Positions 32,319 through 41,184 of a stretch of 50,830 bases of DNA are shown piece after piece; the stretch's first letter is position 1; the number at the start of each line of letters is the position of its first letter. The position numbers and the translations under genes are program-made. Below the pieces are notes generated by a model. The model worked only from the letters and a program-made list of their open reading frames with translations. It had not been told where the DNA came from and did not search any database. This DNA is from CAMDHY01 sp046156265 (GTDB lineage Bacteria > Pseudomonadota > Alphaproteobacteria > Rhizobiales > Segnochrobactraceae): contig NZ_JAWDIR010000010.1 in NCBI RefSeq assembly GCF_046156265.1, forward strand, positions 1 through 50,830, given 5' to 3'.

Positions 32319-32696
32319 CTAGGCTCTCGCATGTGAACCACTATCGCAGGCACACGCTGCCGCCAGCGTGCTGCTGGCTAGTGCTCCGCAGGCGGCGGGA
32401 AGACTGACAGTCCATCCATGCCTGGCCGATCGCCGAGGGTGCTCTTCAAGGAGCAGCGAGAAGAGTTCGCCTGGATCGCGGCCGCCCGTCGTCAGGACCC
32501 GGATCGCCATCAGGATGCCGCTGCGCACAGAAAAGACGGCTTCGGGGTCGAGATTCGCCAGATGCTGGAGCAACTCGGCGCCAAGCCGCTTTCCCTTCGC
32601 CAGCACCTCGTTGTCGACGAGGGCGAGTCCTTCCTCCGCTACCGTCTCCACTCGGTGGAAGGCACAAACTTTCGCGCCGGGGGTTGGCCGGACCAT
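32319..32696 (-). CDS. Hypothetical protein downstream of copD
   Basis: A 125-residue frame from ATG 32696 with a plausible soluble helical composition in the middle (VDNEVLAKGKRLGAELLQHL, then GRDPGELFSLLLEEHPRRS) and a Cys/Ala-rich end (LAAACACDSGS). No family is recognised. It follows copD by 19 bases on the same strand, so it could be a real gene of the copCD operon. Overlapping frames on the other strand look less convincing. Existence is uncertain. Confidence 0.4.
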   Translation of the reverse strand: MVRPTPGAKVCAFHRVETVAEEGLALVDNEVLAKGKRLGAELLQHLANLDPEAVFSVRSGILMAIRVLTTGGRDPGELFSLLLEEHPRRSARHGWTVSLPAACGALASSTLAAACACDSGSHARA

Positions 32697-32715
32697 CCAC
32701 TCTGAAGGAGCCGTC

Positions 32716-33591
32716 TCAGGTCTCGGGACTGGTTTGTCCCAGAATGCTTGCAGCGAAGATGATCGAGACGCCAATTCCCTGCTCGAGCAGAACCGACCAG
32801 CAGAGCAGCCGAAGGACGATACCTCCGCCACTAGGATCTTTGACTTTTGGCATTAAATGGAGACGATTCAAGAGCGCGAGAGCCAATATTGCAATGAACA
32901 GTTCTATCTTTACGATGAGTATGCGGTCGTATTCTTCCGACAGATTGGGAATCCGTCCGATCACGAGCCACGTATTGAGCATTCCCGTGACTGTTATCAT
33001 TGCGACGCAGACAATTCCCATGGACGAAAAGTGCATGAGGATGCGCAGCGCCCGTTTGTGTTCTGCTGTCTCCCGGGCCAGCTGCCGAAGGGCGAGTGCT
33101 AGAGGCGGCAACCCGCCGAGCCACGCGCCGGCTGGCAGGAGATGAGCAATCTGCAGCACGCGATTTATCGTGCCGCCTATTGCGGCATGACCAACCCAAG
33201 CCTGGCTCCCGAGCACGACGGTCGCCAGGGCGAGTGTCGCGACCGTCGAGAGCCTGGAGGCCGCGACGAAAACGAGCAGGAGCGCGAAAGCGAGGCGAAC
33301 GAGCCAAACCGGGCCGAAGTCGGTTTCGAATAGAATCGTTTTGGACGTGCTGACAAAGCTGGCGGCGTCCGTGCCTCCAAAATCGACGATGACGAGCGCC
33401 AGCCAGATCAACGCGGAGAGGAGCGCCAGCACTGCGGCGCCGAAAACGAGCGGCCGTGTGCGCCGCTCTAATTGTTCGCGATCGTCTCGGCCAACGGCAT
33501 AGAAGGGGAACAGTGCCGATCCAAAGGTGGCCATCGCCGCAGCAAGAAACGCTACCCGGGCGACGATGAGTATCCCGCCTTCGTCGATCAC
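32716..33591 (-). CDS. copD: CopD-family inner-membrane copper protein
   Basis: A 291-residue protein with eight predicted membrane helices. The conserved CopD region includes WVGHAAIGGTINRVLQIAHL with LLPAGAWLGGLPPL, carrying His residues that are typical metal ligands, and a second part with RILMHFSSMGIV. By family it works with CopC to bring periplasmic copper to or across the inner membrane. It begins at GTG 33591, immediately after the copC stop, so the two are coupled. Confidence 0.9.
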   Translation of the reverse strand: MIDEGGILIVARVAFLAAAMATFGSALFPFYAVGRDDREQLERRTRPLVFGAAVLALLSALIWLALVIVDFGGTDAASFVSTSKTILFETDFGPVWLVRLAFALLLVFVAASRLSTVATLALATVVLGSQAWVGHAAIGGTINRVLQIAHLLPAGAWLGGLPPLALALRQLARETAEHKRALRILMHFSSMGIVCVAMITVTGMLNTWLVIGRIPNLSEEYDRILIVKIELFIAILALALLNRLHLMPKVKDPSGGGIVLRLLCWSVLLEQGIGVSIIFAASILGQTSPET

Positions 33592-33960
33592 CTACGGCCT
33601 GATCTCGAAGGCGAAATCGCCCTTCAATTTGTGCATATCGGCGGAAACCGTCCGCCATCGCACGCGATAGGTCCCGGGCGTAAGCGGGGCGTCGATTCGC
33701 ACGATGAAGCCCATCGCGTCGCCGGGGTCTGCGGAAGCCTCTCCGACACTGACGGCGTTGCCCTCGGCAGTCATCAAATCGATGCCGGACAGACTGACGG
33801 CAATCCGCTCGTTGAACGTCAGCCGAATCTCTCGTGGGGTAGTTGCTGTGACGCTGTTCGCCGCCGGCATGGACTCCACGAGCTTGACGTGCGCGTCAGC
33901 GGGTGAAGCCGCCAGCAGAAGGCATATCGGGAGGATCAGGCAGAGCAGTATCCAGCGCAA
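33592..33960 (-). CDS. copC: CopC periplasmic copper-binding protein
   Basis: About 122 residues. After the signal (LLCLILPICLLLAASPADA) the mature protein starts HVKLVESMPAANS, giving the N-terminal His that binds Cu(II) in CopC. The core beta-sandwich (PREIRLTFNERIAVSLSGID) and the C-terminal MHKLKGDFAFEI segment with the second His complete the family pattern. No ATG is available; a TTG at 33960 preceded by AGGAG is the best start. The 320 bases upstream (33,961-34,280) hold no gene I can support. It is followed directly by copD. Confidence 0.85.
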   Translation of the reverse strand: MRWILLCLILPICLLLAASPADAHVKLVESMPAANSVTATTPREIRLTFNERIAVSLSGIDLMTAEGNAVSVGEASADPGDAMGFIVRIDAPLTPGTYRVRWRTVSADMHKLKGDFAFEIRP

Positions 33961-34280
33961 TTTTTTGAACTCCTGCTGGTTCTGGACGGAATTCCGACGA
34001 TTTTGGGGAGGCGGGCGCGCATGGACTTGGTGAACTGCCACAACTGCAGCCGCTTCGGCAAGGCTCGGCAATTTTCGCGGGGACCGTGAGAACTTCTCGA
34101 TCCGCGCAGGAGTTTGCGGTGGACGCTCGGTGAAGTTGCGGAGGCGGCATCCCGCCGTACCCGCCCTGCGGCCGCTCACCGTTCGCCAAAGCGCTCCGCG
34201 TGCAGCCTCGTTACCGCCTCTCTCCGGTCGCACGAACGCGTACTTTTCCACACGCGCGGGCTTTTCCAGCGCCACGACGC

Positions 34281-35282
34281 TTAGTCGACCGTGAAGGGAT
34301 CGACCAACGCGGCTTCCGGGCGGCTCACCTTGACCCCCCCGGCGGTCAGACGGCCGAGGTATTCGGGCCCTCTGGTTGCGAGAACGCGGCGGAACGTGGG
34401 GTGCATGCCGCCGTCGGCATAGGCGGACGGCATGGTCACCGCACCACCCTCCAACAGGGCCGTCACCGCAGCCTCGTCTTCCCGCTGCTTCGCTGCAACG
34501 AGCTCGCTTGCCGCCGAATCGATTTCGAACTCTGGGCAGGGCGCCAGCGGCTCGAACGGCGCATCCGGATCGCGCGGATTGGCATTGAAAACGTAGCGTC
34601 GGCCACAGTAGGCGACCTTCGGCGGCTGCCCGGCGACGTCGAAATGATCCGCCCCTTCCTTGAGATTGCGCCAAAAGGCGAGGTTGCGGTCGCCACGATG
34701 CTTCGCCAGGTTCTCCGGCGTCATTCGGAACGGTAGCGCCTGAACCTGGAAGCTGCGCTGCCCGCCGCCGAACGCCTCGCGCGCGACGGCGTAAATCTCG
34801 GCGACGCCGTCGTCCGTCAGAGCGTAGCAGCCCGACGAGGAGCAGGCGCCGTGGACCATCAGAGCGGAGCCCTCATAGCCGAGCGCCGCTTCCAGCGGAT
34901 TGGGGAATCCGAGGTTGAAGGCTAAATAGTAGTCGGACTGCGGGTTCATCAGCCTCGGCGTGACGGAATAGAAGCCCTCTGGCGCTTGGCGGTCGCCTTC
35001 CCGCGTCTTGGGCCCGAGCTTTCCCGACCAGCGGCACATCGGGTAGGTCTTCAGCAGGGCGTACCGGCCCGTGCGATCCCGCTTCCAGATTTCGAGTTCG
35101 CTCTCCTGCTTGTAGATCCGGACCATGATCGGGTCGGTCTGCGTCATCTTCAGCGCGGACATTTGGCTTTGGAGTTTCGCAGGGATCGGCTCCAAATGCC
35201 GCACGTCCATGTCCATCGTCGAGCATGCCGAGAGAGCAAAAGCAGCGGCGATCACCGTAGCGAGTGCACGTAAACGCCCCAT
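34281..35282 (-). CDS. YafK-like L,D-transpeptidase lipoprotein
   Basis: A 333-residue lipoprotein (lipobox ALSACS, Cys near residue 20). The L,D-transpeptidase catalytic motif is MVHGACSSSGCYALTDDGVA, where the second Cys is the nucleophile. The preceding PEGFYSVTPRLMNPQSDYYL is the usual substrate-side region of YafK/DpaA-type enzymes. It would cut or form peptidoglycan cross-links or lipoprotein tethers in the periplasm. It is the second gene after the dsbA-like gene (4-base gap) and so falls under the MerR-type promoter at 35,959. A second, unrelated L,D-transpeptidase lies at 39,471. Confidence 0.88.
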   Translation of the reverse strand: MGRLRALATVIAAAFALSACSTMDMDVRHLEPIPAKLQSQMSALKMTQTDPIMVRIYKQESELEIWKRDRTGRYALLKTYPMCRWSGKLGPKTREGDRQAPEGFYSVTPRLMNPQSDYYLAFNLGFPNPLEAALGYEGSALMVHGACSSSGCYALTDDGVAEIYAVAREAFGGGQRSFQVQALPFRMTPENLAKHRGDRNLAFWRNLKEGADHFDVAGQPPKVAYCGRRYVFNANPRDPDAPFEPLAPCPEFEIDSAASELVAAKQREDEAAVTALLEGGAVTMPSAYADGGMHPTFRRVLATRGPEYLGRLTAGGVKVSRPEAALVDPFTVD

Positions 35283-35286
35283 CCGG

Positions 35287-35928
35287 TCAGTTCTTAGCCT
35301 CGATCAGTGGGTCGACGAGTGCTCCGAACTGCTCGGGCGACAGCGCGCCCGACTCCATCTGGCCATTGATGAAAAACGTCGGCGTCGACTTGACGCCCGC
35401 GGCCGCGCCGCGCCGCGAGACCTCGTTGATGTCGTCGAGGAGCTTCTGGTTTCGCAAGCACGCCTCGAACGCCTCACGCCCCATACTGGTTTGCCTCATA
35501 ACTGAGTACAGCCCCTCGACTGGATCAGCGGCATGCGCCCAAAGGTCGTCCGAGCGATAGAGCGTGTCGACGACGGGGTACCACTTGTCCTCGCCGGAGC
35601 AGCGAGCGAGCATGAAGCCGGCTGTTGCCAGAGGGTCCAGTGGGAATTCCCGCATGATGAATCGAACTTTGCCGGTGTCGACGTACTTCTCCTTGATCGT
35701 CGGCCAGAAATTTACGTGAAAGTTCTTGCAGTGATGGCATGTGAGCGAGGCGTATTCGATCACGGTGACGGGGGCGTCCGGCGAGCCGAACACTTTCTCC
35801 GGCAGTGGACCCGGCTCCGTCAGCGCAACCTCCGGCTCCGTCTGTGCGAACGCAAACGGAATTGTCATGGCAAGGCTAAGGCCGCAAAGAGCAGCCGTCC
35901 GGAGGAGTGTGCGTCGCGTGCCGTGCAT
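35287..35928 (-). CDS. DsbA-family thiol oxidoreductase
   Basis: A 213-residue exported protein (signal RTLLRTAALCGLSLAMTIPF). The thioredoxin fold carries the redox site YASLTCHHCKNFHVNFWP near residue 64 and the cis-Pro segment GVKSTPTFFINGQ near residue 180. CxHC-type active sites favour disulfide formation. It would oxidise envelope proteins, possibly the cysteine-containing transpeptidase encoded just after it. The ATG at 35928 is preceded by GAGGGAC. The MerR-type promoter upstream suggests metal induction. Confidence 0.88.
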   Translation of the reverse strand: MHGTRRTLLRTAALCGLSLAMTIPFAFAQTEPEVALTEPGPLPEKVFGSPDAPVTVIEYASLTCHHCKNFHVNFWPTIKEKYVDTGKVRFIMREFPLDPLATAGFMLARCSGEDKWYPVVDTLYRSDDLWAHAADPVEGLYSVMRQTSMGREAFEACLRNQKLLDDINEVSRRGAAAGVKSTPTFFINGQMESGALSPEQFGALVDPLIEAKN

Positions 35929-35958
35929 GACTGTCCCTCGATGATCGATCGGGGCGAC

Positions 35959-35989
35959 ACTCTGCAACTTCGAGCGGCTTGAGCTTCAA
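35959..35989 (-). promoter_or_regulatory. MerR-type promoter of the dsbA-like / L,D-transpeptidase operon
   Basis: On the minus strand, TTGAAG (35,984-35,989) and CAGAGT (35,959-35,964) flank the 19-base spacer CTCAAGCCGCTCGAAGTTG. This spacer agrees at 16 of 19 positions with that of the P-type ATPase promoter at 36,492 and at 15 of 19 with that of the large oxidase at 48,263. Confidence 0.7.
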
Positions 35990-36011
35990 GCGGATTTTCG
36001 GCCATTTGCCG

Positions 36012-36479
36012 TCATTCGATCGTGAGGCTTTCCGCGTCCCCGTGGTGCTCATTCTCACAGAGGTCGTGATTACCCAGAACCTCGATGACGCGGCACTCCG
36101 CGACGCTCGTATGGCGGCAAGCCGTCATGCGTTGCAACTCCGTTTCCAGGGCGCGCAGGCGGGAGATGCGCCGGCGAACCGCGGCGAGTTGCTCGGTGGC
36201 GATCCTGTCAGCGTCCTCGCAGGACTGGTCGGGATCGTCGGCGAGGGTCAGCAACTCCCGGATTGCCTCGAGCGGGAAACCGAGTTCGCGAGAATGCCGG
36301 ATGAAGGCCAGCCTTGTGAGGTGGCTCACGTCGTAGATTCGCTGGTTGCCGGCGGAACGCGCGGGAGGCGGCATGAGACCGATACTCTCGTAATAGCGGA
36401 TTGTCGGCGTCTTCGTGCCCGTCCGCCGCGCCAGAGCCCCGATGACCAGTTGTCGAGGTCGTACGCCGTTCGTCGCCAT
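36012..36479 (-). CDS. ZntR/CadR/PbrR-like MerR regulator
   Basis: A 155-residue MerR protein starting MATNGVRPRQ. The helix-turn-helix is LVIGALARRTGTKTPTIRYY. The C-terminal metal region has Cys in QSCEDAD, MTACRHTSVAECRVIE and HDLCENEHHGD; the latter, with its His/Cys/Glu mix, resembles the divalent-metal sites of CadR and PbrR. It is divergent from the P-type ATPase gene, with a MerR-type promoter between them. The likely inducers are Zn(II), Cd(II) or Pb(II); which one cannot be read directly. Confidence 0.88.
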   Translation of the reverse strand: MATNGVRPRQLVIGALARRTGTKTPTIRYYESIGLMPPPARSAGNQRIYDVSHLTRLAFIRHSRELGFPLEAIRELLTLADDPDQSCEDADRIATEQLAAVRRRISRLRALETELQRMTACRHTSVAECRVIEVLGNHDLCENEHHGDAESLTIE

Positions 36480-36491
36480 GGCTCGGCCCCC

Positions 36492-36522
36492 TTGCAGCTC
36501 TAGTCGCTGGAAGTTGCATATG
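36492..36522 (+). promoter_or_regulatory. MerR-type promoter of the Zn/Cd/Pb ATPase operon
   Basis: TTGCAG (36,492-36,497) and CATATG (36,517-36,522) are separated by 19 bases, CTCTAGTCGCTGGAAGTTG, with an imperfect dyad around CTAGTCGCTGG. The regulator at 36,012-36,479 is divergent and adjacent. The layout is that of cadR/zntR/pbrR-controlled promoters. Confidence 0.78.
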
Positions 36523-36557
36523 GACTGGTGACCCTCGTTGCCCAAGGAGGCAATTCG

Positions 36558-38936
36558 ATGAACGTCAGCGCCCAGCCACGCGAATCTGCGAGCTCACTGC
36601 GTTACCGCGTCGACGGTATGGATTGCGCCAGCTGCGCCCTGAAGATCGAAACCGTCGTGCGTCGGATCGATGGGGTCGACGACTTATCCGTAAACGTCAC
36701 GACCGGCCTGCTGGAAGTGGTCGCGCCCGGGGGGGCCGATCGCGAGGAAATCGCCAACGCGGTGCGCAAGCTCGGCTACGACATCCGTTCGATTTCGGGT
36801 CACGCTGCGGCGCCGCCCATAGTGGCCGCCTCGGAGCCCAGCGGCGGCGAAATCGGCAGTCATTACGATCACGCTGGACACGACCACGCCGGACGCGACC
36901 ACGCTGGACATCAGGGGAGTCGCAACGATCTCGCTCCCAAGGCGGAAAATGCAGTCGTCGCGAAGCCGAAGGCCGATCCGCATGCGGGGCATTTGCACGC
37001 TTCCGATCCAGACGAGGGGAACGACGCGAAGCCGTGGTGGCGCAAGGCCAAGGGCCGTCTGGTCATCATGCTCGCCGTGCTGGTCGGTGGCTCGATGCTG
37101 TTGGCGCTTGCAGAACCCGGCTACGCCCAGTGGATATTCGCTGCCGCCGCATTGATCGGCGTTGTCCCCTTTGCCTCGCGCGCCGTGACACTCGCCAGGG
37201 CTGGCATTCCCTTCTCCATCGAGACGCTGATGTCGATAGCCGTCGTCGGCGCGCTTGCGATCGGCGCGGCGGAGGAAGGTGCCGTCGTCGTATTGCTCTT
37301 TGCCGTGGGAGAACTGATCGAGGGAATTGCGGCAGGCAGTGCGCGGTCCGGAATCCGTGCTCTGGCAGCCTTGATGCCGAGTACTGCCCTCATCGAGGAG
37401 CTTGGAGCGACGCGCACGGTCGACGTTGGCTCATTGCGACCAGGGCAGGTGCTGGTGGTTCGGCCGGGCGACCGGGTCGCGACCGACGGCGAGATCATCG
37501 AGGGCACTTCCGATGTCGATCAGGCTGCGATCACGGGAGAATCGACCCCTGTCAGCCGGGGCCCTGGAGATTCCGTCTTCGCCGGTAGCATCAACGCCAA
37601 CGCGGTCCTCAAGGTGCGCGTGACGCGCACAATTGCCGACAACACGATCGCCCGCATCATCGAAGAAGTCGAAAACGCCCAGTCCAAGAAGGCGCCGCTC
37701 GCTCGCTTTATCGACAATTTCAGCCGCTGGTATACGCCGGGGGCGCTTGCTGCCGCCATCCTCGTCGCCGTCGTCCCACCGCTGCTCTTCGGCGGCGACT
37801 GGTCGACCTGGATCTACCGGGCGCTCGCTCTGCTTTTAATCGCCTGCCCATGCGCCCTCGTGCTGTCCACACCAGCAGCCATCGCCTCCGGTATCGCCGC
37901 GGCGGCGCGGCGCGGTCTACTGATCAAGAGTGGCGCCGCGCTCGAGGCGCTCGGACATGTCAAGACGGTCGCCTTCGACAAGACCGGGACACTGACCGCC
38001 GGCCGGCCCCGGGTTACCGATGTCGTCGCCCTCGTGACGACTGAAGCAGACGTCCTGGCTTTTGCGGCAGCAGTCGAAGTCGGGTCAGCCCACCCGATCG
38101 CCAAAGCGATCGTGGACGCGGCGGCGGAGCGCTCCCTTGTGATCTCTGCGGCTACGGGAGCGTCAGCTGATCCGGGGCTGGGCGTCTCGGCGATCGTCGG
38201 TGGGCGGCGCCTGTCGGTGCTCTCGCCACGAGCAGCCGCCGAGAGGTTGGCTGGCGAGGCGCGGTCCGTCACCGCCGCAATGGAACAGCAAGGCAAGACG
38301 GTCGTGGTGCTAGTCGACGACACCACGGTGCTCGGTCTGATTGCTGTCCGCGACGAGCCGAGAGCGGACGCTGAGGCGGCAATTCGGCAACTGCTGAACC
38401 TCGGCGTCCGCTCAGTGATGCTGACGGGCGACAACGCCAGGACGGCACAGGCCATCGCTACGACGCTTGGGCTTGAGGCGAAGGCAGATTTGATGCCTTC
38501 TCAGAAGCTCTTGGCGATCGAGGCGATGGCGCTCGACGGCCCCGTCGCGATGGTTGGCGATGGAATAAACGACGCACCCGCACTCGCCGCGGCAAGCGTC
38601 GGCATCGCCATGGGGGGCGGCACCGAGGTGGCCTTGACGACCGCCGACGCCGCGCTCCTCGGGGGGCGCGTCGCCGGCGTTGCCGAACTGATCGAGATCT
38701 CCCGTGCCACCCTCTTCAACATCCACCAGAACATCGCCATCGCCCTCGGCCTGAAGGCGATCTTCCTGTTCACCAGCCTCGCCGGTGTTACATCCCTCTG
38801 GATGGCGATCCTCGCCGACACGGGGGCGACGGTTATCGTCACGGCAAATGCCCTGAGGCTTTTGCGTCGCGGCCGGCCACTGCCCGCGCCCCGCCGAGAG
38901 CAACGCGTGGCAGACGGTCCCGATGGCCCTCTTTGA
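36558..38936 (+). CDS. zntA: Zn/Cd/Pb-exporting P1B-ATPase
   Basis: A 792-residue P-type ATPase. One N-terminal domain has GMDCASCALKIE. A His/Asp-rich linker follows (HYDHAGHDHAGRDHAGHQG, then a HAGHLHASD stretch). The membrane motif is CPCALVLSTPAAI with DKTGTLTAG, SAHPIAKAIV and GDGINDAPAL, the P1B-2 (Zn/Cd/Pb) pattern. AAGGAGG precedes the ATG at 36558. It exports divalent soft metals from the cytoplasm. The lspA stop-start overlap downstream mirrors pbrA/cadA-lspA arrangements known from lead resistance. Confidence 0.93.
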   Translation: MNVSAQPRESASSLRYRVDGMDCASCALKIETVVRRIDGVDDLSVNVTTGLLEVVAPGGADREEIANAVRKLGYDIRSISGHAAAPPIVAASEPSGGEIGSHYDHAGHDHAGRDHAGHQGSRNDLAPKAENAVVAKPKADPHAGHLHASDPDEGNDAKPWWRKAKGRLVIMLAVLVGGSMLLALAEPGYAQWIFAAAALIGVVPFASRAVTLARAGIPFSIETLMSIAVVGALAIGAAEEGAVVVLLFAVGELIEGIAAGSARSGIRALAALMPSTALIEELGATRTVDVGSLRPGQVLVVRPGDRVATDGEIIEGTSDVDQAAITGESTPVSRGPGDSVFAGSINANAVLKVRVTRTIADNTIARIIEEVENAQSKKAPLARFIDNFSRWYTPGALAAAILVAVVPPLLFGGDWSTWIYRALALLLIACPCALVLSTPAAIASGIAAAARRGLLIKSGAALEALGHVKTVAFDKTGTLTAGRPRVTDVVALVTTEADVLAFAAAVEVGSAHPIAKAIVDAAAERSLVISAATGASADPGLGVSAIVGGRRLSVLSPRAAAERLAGEARSVTAAMEQQGKTVVVLVDDTTVLGLIAVRDEPRADAEAAIRQLLNLGVRSVMLTGDNARTAQAIATTLGLEAKADLMPSQKLLAIEAMALDGPVAMVGDGINDAPALAAASVGIAMGGGTEVALTTADAALLGGRVAGVAELIEISRATLFNIHQNIAIALGLKAIFLFTSLAGVTSLWMAILADTGATVIVTANALRLLRRGRPLPAPRREQRVADGPDGPL

Positions 38937-39466
38937 CGGTGGCCCGCGCCAGGCCGCTAAGCGTCGTGGCACGCCTCACCGTGCCACTCGGGGCCGCTGC
39001 CGGCGTGCTGGCGATCGACCAGGCGACGAAAGCCTTCATCATTGACGTCGTGATGCAACCGGTACGTATCATCACGGTGACGCCGTTCTTTAACCTGAAG
39101 CTCGGCTACAACCGCGGGATCAGCTTCGGCCTGTTCGACGGCGTGCTCTCCGGCGTACCATTCAAGCTATCCGTATTATTGCTGATGGTGGCCGCCGCCA
39201 TCCTATGGGCGGCCACGCAATGTCGCAGCCGGCTCGACCAGATGGCGCTCGGAGCGATCGCCGGGGGCGCCGTCGGAAACGCCTTCGACCGCATGCGCCA
39301 CGGCGGCGTCACCGACTTTTTGGACTTTCACGCGGGCGGCTGGCACTGGCCGACCTTCAATTTAGCGGATGTCGCAATTTGCATGGGAGCCGGTTTGCTG
39401 GCGGCGCGCGCCTTCGCACAGCCCGTAGACACGACCAAGCAAAGCGATCACGACGAGGGACAATAG
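38933..39466 (+). CDS. lspA: Prolipoprotein signal peptidase II (metal-operon copy)
   Basis: A 177-residue membrane protein with four helices. The catalytic Asp pair is in VGNAFDRMRHGGVTDFLDF and FNLADVAICMGAG, with the conserved GYNRGISFGLF also present. It removes signal peptides from lipoproteins. It starts at TTG 38933, overlapping the ATPase stop, or at GTG 38939. A dedicated lspA next to a Zn/Cd/Pb ATPase is known from pbr loci. Here a lipoprotein L,D-transpeptidase follows 4 bases later and is a plausible substrate. Confidence 0.92.
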   Translation: MTVARARPLSVVARLTVPLGAAAGVLAIDQATKAFIIDVVMQPVRIITVTPFFNLKLGYNRGISFGLFDGVLSGVPFKLSVLLLMVAAAILWAATQCRSRLDQMALGAIAGGAVGNAFDRMRHGGVTDFLDFHAGGWHWPTFNLADVAICMGAGLLAARAFAQPVDTTKQSDHDEGQ

Positions 39467-39470
39467 CCAT

Positions 39471-40190
39471 ATGCTCGAAGACACGAAAGGCCACATCACC
39501 GCCAGCTCGACCCGGAGACTGGTGCTTATCGCCGCAATTCCGTTAATCCTCGGCGCTTGCACTCAGACGGTCCCACGTGGAGCCGGACCGATACGGCCCC
39601 TCCCCGTCCGGCGAGAAGCTGACCCATACTATGCGCAGATGTATGCCTCGGTGCAGGACAGCGGGTTCACTATCCCCGCCATCGACACAACCACCATCGA
39701 TCAGAGATACCTTCGTCAGGTGGTCGACTATCCGACCCGGCATATTGTCGGCACGATCATTGTCGATCCCGATGCCAAGTTTCTCTATCTCGTCCGGGAG
39801 CGCGGCAGCGCCATTCGTTATGGCATCGGCGTCGGCCGTGAAGGTTTCGGCTGGTCCGGGGTGGCAACGATCAGACGAAAGGCAATCTGGCCGACATGGA
39901 CGCCGCCGGCTGAAATGATTGAGCGCGACCCATCAGTCGCACAGTACGCGAGCGGCATGCCGGGAGGGCTCGACAATCCGCTAGGCGCGCGGGCCCTGTA
40001 CCTGTACCAAGGAAACCGGGACACCCTGTACCGGCTGCATGGTACAGGTGATCCACGCAGCATCGGCAGGGCGGTATCAAGCGGCTGCGTCCGCTTGCTC
40101 AACCATGACATCATCGACCTCCACTCACGGACGCCGATAGGCACCAATGTCCAGGTACTCGGCACCGGGTCGTCGGCGCCAGAGATCTAG
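39471..40190 (+). CDS. ErfK/YkuD-type L,D-transpeptidase lipoprotein
   Basis: A 239-residue lipoprotein (LILGAC lipobox, Cys near residue 28). The YkuD domain includes GTIIVDPDAKFLYLVRERGS, the central RLHGTGDPRSIGRAVSSGCV and the following RLLNHDIIDLHSR, with the catalytic HG...S-GC-R signature intact. It forms 3-3 cross-links or attaches lipoproteins to peptidoglycan. It sits between lspA and a Sel1-repeat gene in the ATPase operon, so its expression should rise with divalent metals. Confidence 0.9.
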   Translation: MLEDTKGHITASSTRRLVLIAAIPLILGACTQTVPRGAGPIRPLPVRREADPYYAQMYASVQDSGFTIPAIDTTTIDQRYLRQVVDYPTRHIVGTIIVDPDAKFLYLVRERGSAIRYGIGVGREGFGWSGVATIRRKAIWPTWTPPAEMIERDPSVAQYASGMPGGLDNPLGARALYLYQGNRDTLYRLHGTGDPRSIGRAVSSGCVRLLNHDIIDLHSRTPIGTNVQVLGTGSSAPEI

Positions 40191-40204
40191 GCGAGGGCAC
40201 CGGC

Positions 40205-40930
40205 ATGCAACCATTCTTCAGAGCTGCGACGGTCGCACTTCTCCTCGTCACGTCCGTTCCTGCTTCCGGCGGTCCATTCGAAGACGGCATCGGAGCGCTC
40301 GATTCCGGCGACTACCAGGCTGCCATGGCGGCATTCGAGCAGGATGCCCTCGCGGGGCACGTGCAGGCGATGGTCGAATTGGCGACCCTGTACTTGTCGG
40401 GTAGCGTCGGACGAACCGATCGGGTCGCCGCCGCCACCTGGCTCGCCAAGGCGTCGGAAGGCGGCTCCGTCGATGCCCTCTATCTCTACGGGAAGCTGCT
40501 GCTCGACGGCATCACCGACGTTCCCGAACCCAAACGGGCTGTGCCCTACCTCAAATCGGCGGCCGAGGCGCGCCATGCGGCAGCGGCCTACGAGCTCGGC
40601 CGCATGTCACGCGAGGGCATCGGAGTGCAACGCGACCCCCAGACGGCCGCGCGGTACCTTCGACAGGCCGCGGAAGGCCAAGTCCTCGAAGCCGAACACG
40701 CCCTCGGCACCATGCTCGCATTCGGCGAAGGCGTCCCGCAGGACCTCGTTGAGGGGGGGATGTGGATGATGCTGGCAGCTCGCTCCGGAGATGCCGACGT
40801 GGCCAGTGACCTCGACCGACTTTTGCCTCTCCTGTCGGCGGAACAGACAGCGGAGATCGAACGGAGGCTACGCGAACATACGGATCCGATGACGCCTGTC
40901 ATCGGCGGTGACCATGTCCATTCTCAGTGA
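40205..40930 (+). CDS. Sel1-like repeat (TPR) periplasmic protein
   Basis: A 241-residue exported protein with a signal peptide, followed by about five Sel1-type helical repeats of 36 residues (for example AMAAFEQDALAGHVQAMVEL, AATWLAKASEGGSVDALYLY, and MWMMLAARSGDADVAS). Such proteins act as protein-protein scaffolds, often in the envelope. It follows the L,D-transpeptidase by 14 bases and overlaps the next small gene. A role in organising the transpeptidase is suggested by operon position only. Confidence 0.85.
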   Translation: MQPFFRAATVALLLVTSVPASGGPFEDGIGALDSGDYQAAMAAFEQDALAGHVQAMVELATLYLSGSVGRTDRVAAATWLAKASEGGSVDALYLYGKLLLDGITDVPEPKRAVPYLKSAAEARHAAAAYELGRMSREGIGVQRDPQTAARYLRQAAEGQVLEAEHALGTMLAFGEGVPQDLVEGGMWMMLAARSGDADVASDLDRLLPLLSAEQTAEIERRLREHTDPMTPVIGGDHVHSQ

Positions 40931-41093
40931 GTTGTGGGGCGAGCTGACCGGGGCTCCTCACGTTCTGCATGTGCCAATTCCATGGGGACTATGGATGGTC
41001 GTCGGATTCCTCGGGACCGCGGCAGTAGCGACGATCATGCGTCTGCTCCGGCGCAAAGCCGAGCAGCAGCCTCCAGCCGAAGGCGACCGCTGA
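40914..41093 (+). CDS. Small single-helix membrane protein
   Basis: A 59-residue protein (ATG 40914; a GTG at 40908 would add two residues) with one membrane helix (GLWMVVGFLGTAAVATIMRL) and a basic tail (RRKAEQQPPAEGD). It overlaps the end of the Sel1 gene. No family is recognised. It closes the ATPase operon and converges on the SCO1-like gene. Confidence 0.6.
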   Translation: MSILSELWGELTGAPHVLHVPIPWGLWMVVGFLGTAAVATIMRLLRRKAEQQPPAEGDR

Positions 41094-41184
41094 CACCTCC
41101 GCGCCGGGCCAAATCCTACGGTCGAGAGTGGCACGCGGAACGCCGTGAGCCGAAAAATCCCTCACGCCACCTTCGGCACGCGCA

